From Blastocatellia bacterium (GTDB taxonomy: Bacteria; Acidobacteriota; Blastocatellia; Pyrinomonadales; Pyrinomonadaceae), in the NCBI GenBank assembly GCA_013695195.1, contig JACDAY010000263.1, forward strand, positions 1 to 11,514: 11,514 nt of DNA, written 5' to 3'. Below are positions 1 through 6,253 of the stretch, one piece after another; the stretch's first letter is position 1; each line of letters starts with the position of its first letter. The notes below the pieces were generated by a model, which had not been told where the DNA came from, searched no databases, and saw only the letters and a program-made list of their open reading frames with translations. The position numbers and the translations under genes were made by a program.

Positions 1-243
1 TTCTTGTATCCTCTGCCTCCCCTGAACCATTGGACTGTTCGGCGGCATCACCCGCGCGCCTTCAGCATACATGTCAGCAATTCTTGCCGCGTCACCTCTG
101 CTAAATGTTTCAACGAACTTCTTATTAGCGGCTTCAATGGTACTACGAATGTTGCCGTCCGAAGTCTTGTTGCCTTTTGTCTGGCCTAGTGAAAAGGGGG
201 CTGCCACAATCAATATAACTAGCGCTAAAAAGATTCGATTCAT
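1..243 (-). CDS. Secreted SnoaL-like/DUF4440-type protein, 5' part only
   Basis: This reading frame starts at an ATG (complement of 241-243) and runs off the left edge with no stop, so only about 81 N-terminal residues are visible. Residues 1-20 (MNRIFLALVILIVAAPFSLG) form a signal peptide with a likely cleavage before or after Q21, so the protein is probably exported. The mature part begins with a low-complexity linker. It then reads IRSTIEAANKKFVETFSRGD and DMYAEGARVMPPNSPMVQGR, the typical opening of the NTF2-fold DUF4440/SnoaL-like family: a helix, then a 'GD...ADMY.ED A...PP' strand region and a 'G...I' turn. Family members are small (about 150 residues) and functionally diverse, so no reaction can be assigned. 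AAGGAGA lies six bases upstream of the start, and a good promoter sits at 280-308. The gene appears monocistronic from its own promoter. Family call is fairly sure; function unknown. Confidence 0.82.
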   Translation of the reverse strand, partial: MNRIFLALVILIVAAPFSLGQTKGNKTSDGNIRSTIEAANKKFVETFSRGDAARIADMYAEGARVMPPNSPMVQGRQRIQE

Positions 244-249
244 TGTCGG

Positions 250-256
250 TCTCCTT
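250..256 (-). promoter_or_regulatory. Shine-Dalgarno site of the DUF4440-like gene
   Basis: On the minus strand this reads AAGGAGA, six bases before the ATG at 243. It is one of only two strong Shine-Dalgarno sites in the window, and it fixes the start of the left-edge gene. Confidence 0.8.
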
Positions 257-279
257 CAGAAGAATGGTTAAGGCAAGGT

Positions 280-308
280 ATTTTACATCTGCAATAAAAT
301 CAGGTCAA
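280..308 (-). promoter_or_regulatory. Sigma70-type promoter for the left-edge gene
   Basis: On the minus strand, TTGACC (303-308) and TAAAAT (280-285) are separated by exactly 17 bases. Each hexamer matches the sigma70 consensus at five of six positions. Transcription would start near 272-274, giving a leader of about 30 bases that contains the Shine-Dalgarno site at 250-256. This is the best promoter match I found in the window. It is predicted from sequence only. Confidence 0.65.
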
Positions 309-345
309 CAACTACCATGAAATTTTGTGACCGACGACTCCTTCG

Positions 346-357
346 AACTAGCTAGTT
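346..357. repeat. Perfect 12-base palindrome
   Basis: AACTAGCTAGTT reads identically on both strands. It lies about 38 bases upstream of the -35 hexamer of the left-edge gene's promoter, a position where an activator could bind. No regulator is recognised from the sequence. Palindromes of this size do occur by chance in AT-rich spacers. Confidence 0.45.
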
Positions 358-360
358 ATT

Positions 361-409
361 ATACCGCAAACTTGCGGCATAAACTCGAATACAGACAAAA
401 TACCGCAAA
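361..409. repeat. Short inverted repeat and paired 10-base direct repeat
   Basis: ATACCGCAAA occurs at 361-370 and again at 400-409, in the same orientation. The first copy is also the left arm of a small inverted repeat, CCGCAA (364-369), AC, TTGCGG (372-377). Two copies spaced 39 bases apart beside a palindrome and a larger hairpin could be protein binding sites; no function can be assigned. Confidence 0.4.
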
Positions 410-410
410 G

Positions 411-438
411 TGTCTCAAAAACGGTCATTTTTGAGACA
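411..438. repeat. Perfect 11+11 inverted repeat (hairpin or operator)
   Basis: TGTCTCAAAAA (411-421) and TTTTTGAGACA (428-438) are exact reverse complements around a six-base centre, CGGTCA. The stem is strong for its size, but no T run follows it in either direction and the A/T run is inside the stem, so it does not look like a standard intrinsic terminator. It could be an operator for a dimeric regulator, an RNA-stabilising 3' hairpin for the gene ending at 608, or a remnant of a small mobile repeat. Counting copies in the rest of the genome would separate these. Confidence 0.6.
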
Positions 439-607
439 AAGACTACGTACAGCACCACAAAATTAGGACAATACTCAGATTATTAATTTGTCTGCTCTTA
501 TTATTTTGTCGCGAAAACAGACCAATAGCTTTTTTATATTTTTAAGGGCAGTCCCATTCCCCCGCGAAACAGTAACACATCTAAAGCACAACTTTAAATA
601 TCAAGAC

Positions 608-2155
608 CTAATTATTGACAGTAATATTTTTAACAAAGCTCCAGTCGCCGCTTGGACTAACTGAAATATTGCCAACTCGTTTATTTGCGACCACCATATT
701 GGCAGGATACCAAAGTGGGAACAAAGGCAGATCGCTGCTTATCAGTTCCCATGCTCTAATATAAAGCTCTTTCGCGCGGTTTCGGTCGGTTTCGTTTATA
801 GCCTGGTCGATTATTTCATCCACCTCTGATTTGCTGTATCGGGAACGATTGCAGCAAGGTACGTTTGCTCCCGGAATTCTTTCAGTAGTGAACAGATCCT
901 TAAAAAAAATCGGGTCCTGATTGCCGCCGATCCAAACGCCGGTGTTTAATTGAAATTGCCCTTGAGCAAGCTGCTTGCGGAGTGTGCCCGGATCGAGCGT
1001 CTCAATTTCTACATTCAATCCAATGTCCTTTAATGAATTTTGAATGGCCTGGGCATATTGGCCGAATGCGGCATTGCTGGCAGCATATTTAAACTTGATC
1101 GGTACGTTCTTATATCCGGCTTCTTTCAAAAGCTGCCTCGCCTTGGCCGGATCGTATCTATATTCCGTACCCGGGGAATAGGCCCACGATTGCGTAGGCA
1201 GGACTGAATGCGCGATCTTTGCCTGTCCCAACAAAAGCTCTTTTATTATCTTTTCACGGTCAATAGCGTAGCCTATCGCCTGTCGGACTTTCACATTATC
1301 CAGAGGCGGAGACTGTGTGTTAAGTCCAATATATTGGATATTCGATCCCTCGAATTGTTCAACTTTCAGATTCGAGAGATTGCCTAAGGATACCAGCGTG
1401 TCTGGCGGCAGATTTGAAGGCAGCGGAGCAATATCAACACCGCCGGTTTGTAATTCCGCCTGCAGGGCGCTCGCATCCGTTACGGTTTTAATGCGTATTT
1501 TCGGAACCTTTGGTGCGCCTTCGAAGTAATCGGCGTGAGCCTGCAGTTCGACAACATTCTGTGATTGATCAAAACCTACAAACTTAAACGGCCCGGAACC
1601 TACCGGTTGGTTCGTTTGTTGTCCGGCCGTGCCTTCAGGAATTATCGGGATAGCAACGAGATTGGACAGGAGCTGGTTTTTCAAAGCCGGGCGTCCGACA
1701 ACGAACACGACAGTCTTCGGATCGGGCGTTTCGAGCGATAAAATATGCGGTACGCGTGTTCCATCGACGGTATCGAAAAATGCTCCGGCCTTGTATCCGT
1801 TACTTTTAAAGAGTTCATCGAAGGTATATTTCACGTCGGCAGATGTAAAGTCTTTTCCATTGTGAAATTTCACGCCCTCGCGAAGTGTAAAAGTGATAGT
1901 TTTGCCGTCTTCTGAAGGGTTGATTTCCGAAGCCAATTCGCCGACATAATCAAAGTTTTGGTCCTTTTTCACCAGCGAATTAAAAAGTAAGTTTCTGACT
2001 CTTTCCGCTGCTGAATCCGATGCGGTAGTCGTAAGCGTGTCAAGTGTGGAAAAGCTGTCGGGCAGGGCGATCGTTACAAACTCGGTCTGAGCGCGTCTGC
2101 AGGACAGTGAAGCGATAAGGACGAAACCACAAACGAAAGTTAATAATTTGTTCAA
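608..2155 (-). CDS. Family 5 solute-binding lipoprotein (DppA/OppA-like)
   Basis: This 515-residue protein binds a ligand, usually a peptide, outside the inner membrane and hands it to an ABC importer. Residues 1-18 are a lipoprotein signal ending ASLS-C19; position -3 is Ser rather than the usual Leu, but the site fits the general bacterial lipoprotein pattern. Family 5 hallmarks follow: AERVRNLLFNSLVKKD near 50-65, LREGVKFHNGKDFTSADVKY at 91-110, PVGSGPFKF at 185-193, VKVRQAIGYAIDR at 288-300 and YDPAKARQLLKEAGY at 354-368. Length is normal for the family. The start is TTG, supported by GGAGGA nine bases upstream and by the signal peptide beginning exactly there. A vicinal Cys434-Cys435 pair precedes the conserved NRSRY segment. 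nagZ ends 21 bases upstream, so both are probably one transcript. No permease or ATPase lies in the window. The ligand is unknown; a muropeptide or amino sugar is inferred from nagZ only. Confidence 0.92.
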   Translation of the reverse strand: MNKLLTFVCGFVLIASLSCRRAQTEFVTIALPDSFSTLDTLTTTASDSAAERVRNLLFNSLVKKDQNFDYVGELASEINPSEDGKTITFTLREGVKFHNGKDFTSADVKYTFDELFKSNGYKAGAFFDTVDGTRVPHILSLETPDPKTVVFVVGRPALKNQLLSNLVAIPIIPEGTAGQQTNQPVGSGPFKFVGFDQSQNVVELQAHADYFEGAPKVPKIRIKTVTDASALQAELQTGGVDIAPLPSNLPPDTLVSLGNLSNLKVEQFEGSNIQYIGLNTQSPPLDNVKVRQAIGYAIDREKIIKELLLGQAKIAHSVLPTQSWAYSPGTEYRYDPAKARQLLKEAGYKNVPIKFKYAASNAAFGQYAQAIQNSLKDIGLNVEIETLDPGTLRKQLAQGQFQLNTGVWIGGNQDPIFFKDLFTTERIPGANVPCCNRSRYSKSEVDEIIDQAINETDRNRAKELYIRAWELISSDLPLFPLWYPANMVVANKRVGNISVSPSGDWSFVKNITVNN

Positions 2156-2164
2156 AATAATGAA

Positions 2165-2170
2165 TCCTCC
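2165..2170 (-). promoter_or_regulatory. Shine-Dalgarno site fixing a TTG start
   Basis: On the minus strand GGAGGA lies nine bases before the TTG at 2153-2155. No in-frame ATG exists nearby on either side that would keep the signal peptide, so this site decides the start of the binding-protein gene. It lies in the 21-base gap after the nagZ stop codon. Confidence 0.75.
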
Positions 2171-2176
2171 GTGCCT

Positions 2177-3283
2177 TTAATTCAAGCGGTTATTAAGTGC
2201 TGTAATTTCTGTAGATAATTGTTGCAGCCGATTTTCGTCAAACCTCAATGGCGGAGACAACTTTGATTTGGCCGACGCGATCCGTTCTAGCGATTGATCG
2301 ATTCGCTCAATAGAGATTCTTCCGGTATCGACCGCTTCAGTTACAGCTTTGTAGCCTTCGTAAATAGAATCGACGCCGGCACATATCGAGATCATATCTT
2401 CGCCTGCGAGGATCGCAAGTACACATGCTTCGCCGATCCCGTAATTTTTCAAGATGGCTCCCATTTCCAGATCGTCAGTCAAAACCAAACCTTCGTAACC
2501 AAGCTCATGTCTTAATAATTTTGTGACGATATTGAAACTGAGAGAAGAGGGTAAAAGTTTGCCATTTTGACCGGCTTCCTGCAAGCTGTGCTGTGGATAA
2601 ACGGCATGAGCGACCATTACGGCAGCTACTTTTTGCTCGTTCAAAAGCCTGCAATAAGGAAACAGATCGATCTGATCGAGTTCGTTACTCGATAATTCAA
2701 CACTTGGAAGTTCCTCGTGGGAATCGACAATTGAACCGCCCAAACCGGGAAAGTGTTTTAAACAACCGATACAGCCATTTTCCTGCATTACGCGAAGAAA
2801 TTCGCCTGCAAGCTCAACAACATCGGGTGCCGAGCTGCCGAAAGTTCTAGAATGGAGACCATTCGATGCGGTAGACCTTGTCGAATCTATAACATCTACT
2901 ACCGGCGCAAAATTCATATTAAAACCGAGAATTCTGACGGCTTCGGCGATAATCGATGCAAACCGGGCGGAATCATCCGCGGTTCTGATCTTGTCCGGAG
3001 CAGGCATTGGCGACATAATGCGTCTTAGGCGGTCGACGAGTCCGCCTTCCTGATCCAGACTTAAAAACGGCTCAATGGTGGAGTTTTTGCGTATTTCATC
3101 CAGCAAACTTCGCGTTTGTTCCTGCTCCCGAATATTTCTGGAAAACAGGCAAACGCCGCCAGGCGAAATCTCCGAGAGCAAATCGTTTGTCAGCGAATCG
3201 GCCTGCGGGCCGGGAATCCCAATAAAAAATAGTTGGCCGATCTTCTCTTTTATTGAGAGGGAAGCGAAATCTTTTAAAAGCAT
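2177..3283 (-). CDS. nagZ: GH3 beta-N-acetylhexosaminidase, NagZ type
   Basis: This 368-residue enzyme is predicted to cleave terminal beta-1,4 N-acetylglucosamine, in Gram-negatives from anhydromuropeptides during peptidoglycan recycling. No signal peptide is visible, which fits cytoplasmic NagZ. The barrel shows GQLFFIG (16-22), LDQEGG (76-81), FAPVVDV (125-131), KHFPG (176-180), the Asp187-Ser-His189 catalytic dyad, AHAVYP (225-230) and the nucleophile region LTDDLEMGA (268-276), with Asp270 the likely nucleophile. The motif that usually reads KHFPGHG is KHFPGLG here, while the acid/base dyad is intact. The length is slightly above the E. coli enzyme (about 340) because of a C-terminal tail. 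No Shine-Dalgarno site precedes the ATG at 3283, and the next Met is residue 90, so the start is chosen from the family alignment. mutS ends 110 bases upstream; the binding-protein gene follows by 21 bases. A broader GH3 hexosaminidase role is possible. Confidence 0.88.
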   Translation of the reverse strand: MLLKDFASLSIKEKIGQLFFIGIPGPQADSLTNDLLSEISPGGVCLFSRNIREQEQTRSLLDEIRKNSTIEPFLSLDQEGGLVDRLRRIMSPMPAPDKIRTADDSARFASIIAEAVRILGFNMNFAPVVDVIDSTRSTASNGLHSRTFGSSAPDVVELAGEFLRVMQENGCIGCLKHFPGLGGSIVDSHEELPSVELSSNELDQIDLFPYCRLLNEQKVAAVMVAHAVYPQHSLQEAGQNGKLLPSSLSFNIVTKLLRHELGYEGLVLTDDLEMGAILKNYGIGEACVLAILAGEDMISICAGVDSIYEGYKAVTEAVDTGRISIERIDQSLERIASAKSKLSPPLRFDENRLQQLSTEITALNNRLN

Positions 3284-3304
3284 ATTGACTGCAAGTTAAA
3301 GTTG

Positions 3305-3334
3305 ATTATGAATTGTCTGTAGACCGACAGTTAA
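3305..3334 (-). promoter_or_regulatory. Weak candidate promoter for nagZ
   Basis: On the minus strand TTAACT (3329-3334) and CATAAT (3305-3310) are 18 bases apart, matching consensus at four and five of six positions. It would place transcription about 15 bases before the nagZ ATG. The 110-base gap after mutS allows an independent promoter, but read-through from mutS is equally possible. Confidence 0.25.
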
Positions 3335-3393
3335 AGAATTACTTCAACCAACGATCAGTAATTATCGTTACACTAGTTTTCCTTTAATATTGT

Positions 3394-6039
3394 TTACAAT
3401 TTCGTTTCGTCGGGAGACATTGCTTCGATGTCTGCCTCCCTCAATTCGTTAACCGCGTTCTCGTTAGAGACGGCAAAAAGAGAAGCCTGGGAAATAGATT
3501 GCCGGGCCGCTGCCGCTGCCAGACCTGTAGTTTTTTCATCCGCAAAAACCGCAAGCTCATATTTTTCGAGCCTTGCAAGCACATCTTTAGCTCGTTCGAT
3601 CACCATCTGCGGCAATCCGGCGAGACGGGCGACGGCAATTCCGTAGGATTTTGACGCTTTACCTTTTATTAATTTATGCAGAAAAACGACCTCGCCGTCC
3701 TTTTCCGTGGCGGAGATTTGATAATTTCGCCCGCCGGGTAAACTCTCGGCCAATTCGGTCAACTCGTGGTAATGGGTGGCAAAAATCGTTTTTGCCGAAT
3801 GATCGGGAGAGTTGTGCAGATATTCGGCGACCGCCCAGGCGATGGAAAGCCCGTCAAAAGTCGAGGTTCCGCGCCCTATCTCATCGAGCAGGATCAGGCT
3901 GCGGGGCGTTGCATTGTGAAGTATTGCGGCGGTCTCTGTCATTTCGACCATGAAGGTCGACCGTCCGGACGCGAGATCGTCGGATGCTCCGACGCGAGTC
4001 CAGATACGGTCGATTATGGGGAGCCGAGCCGAGCTTGCGGGAACAAAAGAGCCGATCTGTGCAAGAATCTGGATTAAAGCTGTCTGCCTGAGAATGGTCG
4101 ATTTGCCGCCCATATTCGCCCCTGTAACGATCAAAAGGCGATCTGTCGAATTATTCAAATAAATGTCGTTTGGAATAAACGAATCATTTAAAAATGCCTC
4201 AACTACGGGGTGCCGGCCGTTCTTTATTTCTATTTCATCACCATCATGAAGCACAGGGCTTACATAATTTCTTCGCATAGCCGTTTCGGCCAGAGCGGCC
4301 AAAGCGTCGAGCGTTGCCAAAGCCCGTGCCGTCGACTGCAGTTTTTGGGTTTCTTCACGGACTTTTGTCCTGACGTCCTGAAACAGTTCACTTTCGAGCT
4401 GCAAAATTTTCTCGTCTGCGCCGAAGATTTTTTCTTCCCATTCCTTCAATTGCGGGGTTGTGTACCGCTCGGCGTTGGTTAGCGTCTGTCTGCGCTGATA
4501 ATCGTCCGGCACACGCGACAAATTTCCCTTCGAAATCTCAATGTAGTACCCGAACACGTTGTTAAACCGCACCTTCAGATTGCCTATGCCGGTTCTGGTC
4601 TTTTCAAGTTCCTCGAATTTGGCAATCGTTTGTTTCGCCGAACGGGAAATGTCCCGTAGCTCGTCAAGTTCGTCACTAAAACCGTTTCTGATCGTACCGC
4701 CGTCGCTAAGGTTCAACGGTGGGCTTTCGGCAATTGCACGATGAATCAGATCGCGGATTTCAGGCATTTCAAAGATGTTTTCGGAAAGCACCTGAAGCAA
4801 AAGCGATTTTGCATCGGAAATCGAGTCATTTATACCAGGCGTTTGTGAGATCGAAAGATTTAGCGCGATCAGGTCTCGTGCTGAAGCCGTACCGAGATTC
4901 AACCTGCCGACAAGACGCTCCAGATCTGAGACTTCCTTTAATAAAAACCGGATTTTGTCCCGAAGTATCGAATCGGTCAGTTCCGTTACGGCGGAAAGGC
5001 GAGTTTGGATCTCGCTTCTTTTTATCGACGGACGAAGCAGCCAGGAATGGAGGAGTCGGGCGCCCATGCCTGTAATTGTTTCGTCAATTACGCTCAACAG
5101 AACACGTTTGCCTGACTCGCCGCGCGATTGAACAACCTCTAGATTTCGCAGCGTTATCGCGTCTAAAATCATGCAATCGCTCGATTCAAAATAGCTGATC
5201 GATGAAATATGGCCGGCGGAAGCTTTTTGAGTATGGTGTGCATATCGTAAACAGGCTCCGGCCGCTCGTACGGCTTCGATTTTTCCGGATAATCCGAAAC
5301 CAGATATCTCTTTGGCATTAAATTGCCTGCGAAGAAGTTCTTCGCAATCGCGCTCATGAAATAACGAATCTTCCAAAGGGGTGAGAGCTAGCGTCGAACC
5401 GGTAGAATTCGACGACGCACGATGATTTCCTGAGTTTTGACTTGAAAACAGATCGGCGGCCCCATTTGAGCCAAAATATTGTCGAACAATTTTTTCAAAA
5501 GTTTCGGGAAAGAGAAGTTCCTTCGGCGAGTAGCTGTCGAGAAGTTCAACTAGTTTTAACCAGGAATCGGGGCCGGAAAACTGTGTCGCGGAAAATTCGC
5601 CGGTCGATAGTTCGAGAAATGCTGTACCGAGTGTTTCGCCCGTTCCGCTTATTGCCGACAGATAAGTGGATGTTTTTGATTCTATCAATTGCGGATCGAT
5701 CGCGGTTCCCGGAGTAATGACGCGAACGACTTCGCGTCTTACCAGTTTCGTGGCTTTGGACGCCGCTTCAGCCTGCTCGCAAATCGCGACTCTATAACCT
5801 TTCTTTACGAGGCGGGCGATATATCCGGCAGCGGCATGATGAGGCACGCCGCACATTGGAATCGGGTTCTTCGAATCCTTTTGCCGCGCGGTCAGAGTAA
5901 TCTCCAACTCTCTGGCCCCGGTTATCGCATCTTCGTTAAAAAGCTCGTAAAAATCACCAAGCCGAAACATCAGCAGTGTGCCGGGATAGAGTTTTTTGAT
6001 CTCGAGATATTGCCGAAGCATCGGCGTCACGTCTTGCAT
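3394..6039 (-). CDS. mutS: DNA mismatch repair protein MutS
   Basis: MutS recognises mispaired or unpaired bases and, with ATP, recruits MutL to start strand-directed repair. The 881 residues match the usual size (E. coli 853). The N-terminal mismatch domain has GDFYELF (28-34), with Phe30 and Glu32 as the mismatch-contacting F-x-E pair. A Ser/Asn-rich stretch (about 199-216) precedes the lever and clamp domains. The ATPase has a Walker A TGANMGGKST (639-648; Ala641 where Pro is usual), the signature ASGRSTFMVEM (690-700), Walker B LILLDE (715-720) followed by GRGTSTFDG, and the H-loop ATHYHEL (754-760). Near the C-terminus QASLF (851-855) is a good sliding-clamp-binding pentapeptide. The ATG at 6039 has no clear Shine-Dalgarno site, but an in-frame stop lies upstream and the family begins at this residue. 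It is divergent from the polysaccharide cluster. Identification is secure. Confidence 0.98.
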   Translation of the reverse strand: MQDVTPMLRQYLEIKKLYPGTLLMFRLGDFYELFNEDAITGARELEITLTARQKDSKNPIPMCGVPHHAAAGYIARLVKKGYRVAICEQAEAASKATKLVRREVVRVITPGTAIDPQLIESKTSTYLSAISGTGETLGTAFLELSTGEFSATQFSGPDSWLKLVELLDSYSPKELLFPETFEKIVRQYFGSNGAADLFSSQNSGNHRASSNSTGSTLALTPLEDSLFHERDCEELLRRQFNAKEISGFGLSGKIEAVRAAGACLRYAHHTQKASAGHISSISYFESSDCMILDAITLRNLEVVQSRGESGKRVLLSVIDETITGMGARLLHSWLLRPSIKRSEIQTRLSAVTELTDSILRDKIRFLLKEVSDLERLVGRLNLGTASARDLIALNLSISQTPGINDSISDAKSLLLQVLSENIFEMPEIRDLIHRAIAESPPLNLSDGGTIRNGFSDELDELRDISRSAKQTIAKFEELEKTRTGIGNLKVRFNNVFGYYIEISKGNLSRVPDDYQRRQTLTNAERYTTPQLKEWEEKIFGADEKILQLESELFQDVRTKVREETQKLQSTARALATLDALAALAETAMRRNYVSPVLHDGDEIEIKNGRHPVVEAFLNDSFIPNDIYLNNSTDRLLIVTGANMGGKSTILRQTALIQILAQIGSFVPASSARLPIIDRIWTRVGASDDLASGRSTFMVEMTETAAILHNATPRSLILLDEIGRGTSTFDGLSIAWAVAEYLHNSPDHSAKTIFATHYHELTELAESLPGGRNYQISATEKDGEVVFLHKLIKGKASKSYGIAVARLAGLPQMVIERAKDVLARLEKYELAVFADEKTTGLAAAAARQSISQASLFAVSNENAVNELREADIEAMSPDETKL

Positions 6040-6064
6040 AAGGGATTTCGCGCCGTGAGACGCG

Positions 6065-6099
6065 TTTCAAAGTTTACAGAAAAGGCTCAAACTTTCAAA
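6065..6099. repeat. Imperfect 11+11 inverted repeat
   Basis: TTTCAAAGTTT (6065-6075) pairs with AAACTTTCAAA (6089-6099) at ten of eleven positions; the mismatch is C6068 with C6096. The loop is 13 bases. It lies between mutS and the candidate rightward promoter, so it could be an operator or a hairpin in the mutS leader. Being A/T-rich, it could also be chance. Confidence 0.4.
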
Positions 6100-6125
6100 T
6101 CGATGGTTTTCAAAATCTCTCCAAT

Positions 6126-6153
6126 TTGATAAACTTGTCGCTTCGTGTGTAAT
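6126..6153 (+). promoter_or_regulatory. Candidate sigma70-type promoter of the polysaccharide cluster
   Basis: TTGATA (6126-6131) and TGTAAT (6148-6153) are 16 bases apart, each matching consensus at five of six positions. Transcription would begin near 6160, leaving a leader of about 94 bases before the ATG at 6254. That long leader also argues against the GTG at 6194 as the main start only weakly, since both lie downstream. Prediction from sequence only. Confidence 0.45.
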
Positions 6154-6253
6154 GCGTCATTTTTATCGGATTTAGCAAACAACGTTTACAGAAGTGAAGC
6201 AATCAAAGGGCTTAAATACCGGCTTTTCTTCCAAAAGCAGCGAGTCTAAGATT

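Larger units (their letters stand above)
244..607. other. 364-base intergenic gap rich in small dyads
   Basis: No credible coding frame is present. The part nearest 244 holds the ribosome binding site and promoter of the left-edge gene. The middle (346-438) holds a 12-base palindrome, a short inverted repeat, a 10-base direct repeat and a perfect 11+11 hairpin, each listed separately. The part from about 440 to 607 is AT-rich, lies just after the stop codon of the binding-protein gene, and shows no GC-rich hairpin followed by a T run. I therefore cannot name a terminator for the nagZ/binding-protein operon. Confidence 0.7.
6040..6253. other. Divergent intergenic region, mutS and polysaccharide cluster
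   Basis: This 214-base spacer must hold promoters for mutS (leftward) and the export gene (rightward). A rightward promoter is proposed at 6126-6153. I found no good leftward one. GTTTACAGAA occurs twice in the same orientation, at 6072-6081 and 6184-6193, and an imperfect inverted repeat lies at 6065-6099. A GTG at 6194 could extend the export gene upstream, but it has no ribosome binding site and would bury the signal peptide, so I treat 6194-6253 as leader. Confidence 0.6.

Noticed and set aside
71..271. Plus-strand reading frames over the left edge
   Set aside because: They lie antisense to the DUF4440-like gene, whose signal peptide, family motifs, promoter and ribosome binding site are all on the minus strand.
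411..438. Intrinsic terminator
   Set aside because: The stem is perfect, but no run of T follows it on either strand and the A/T run is inside the stem.
3284..3393. Terminator after mutS
   Set aside because: Only short imperfect complementarities are present, with no GC-rich stem followed by T bases.
5689..6129. 146-codon plus-strand frame over the mutS start
   Set aside because: It is antisense to the conserved N-terminal MutS domain and resembles no protein family; it is a shadow frame.
6194..6253. GTG at 6194 as the start of the polysaccharide export gene
   Set aside because: It lacks a ribosome binding site and would put 20 polar residues in front of a complete signal peptide that begins at the ATG at 6254.
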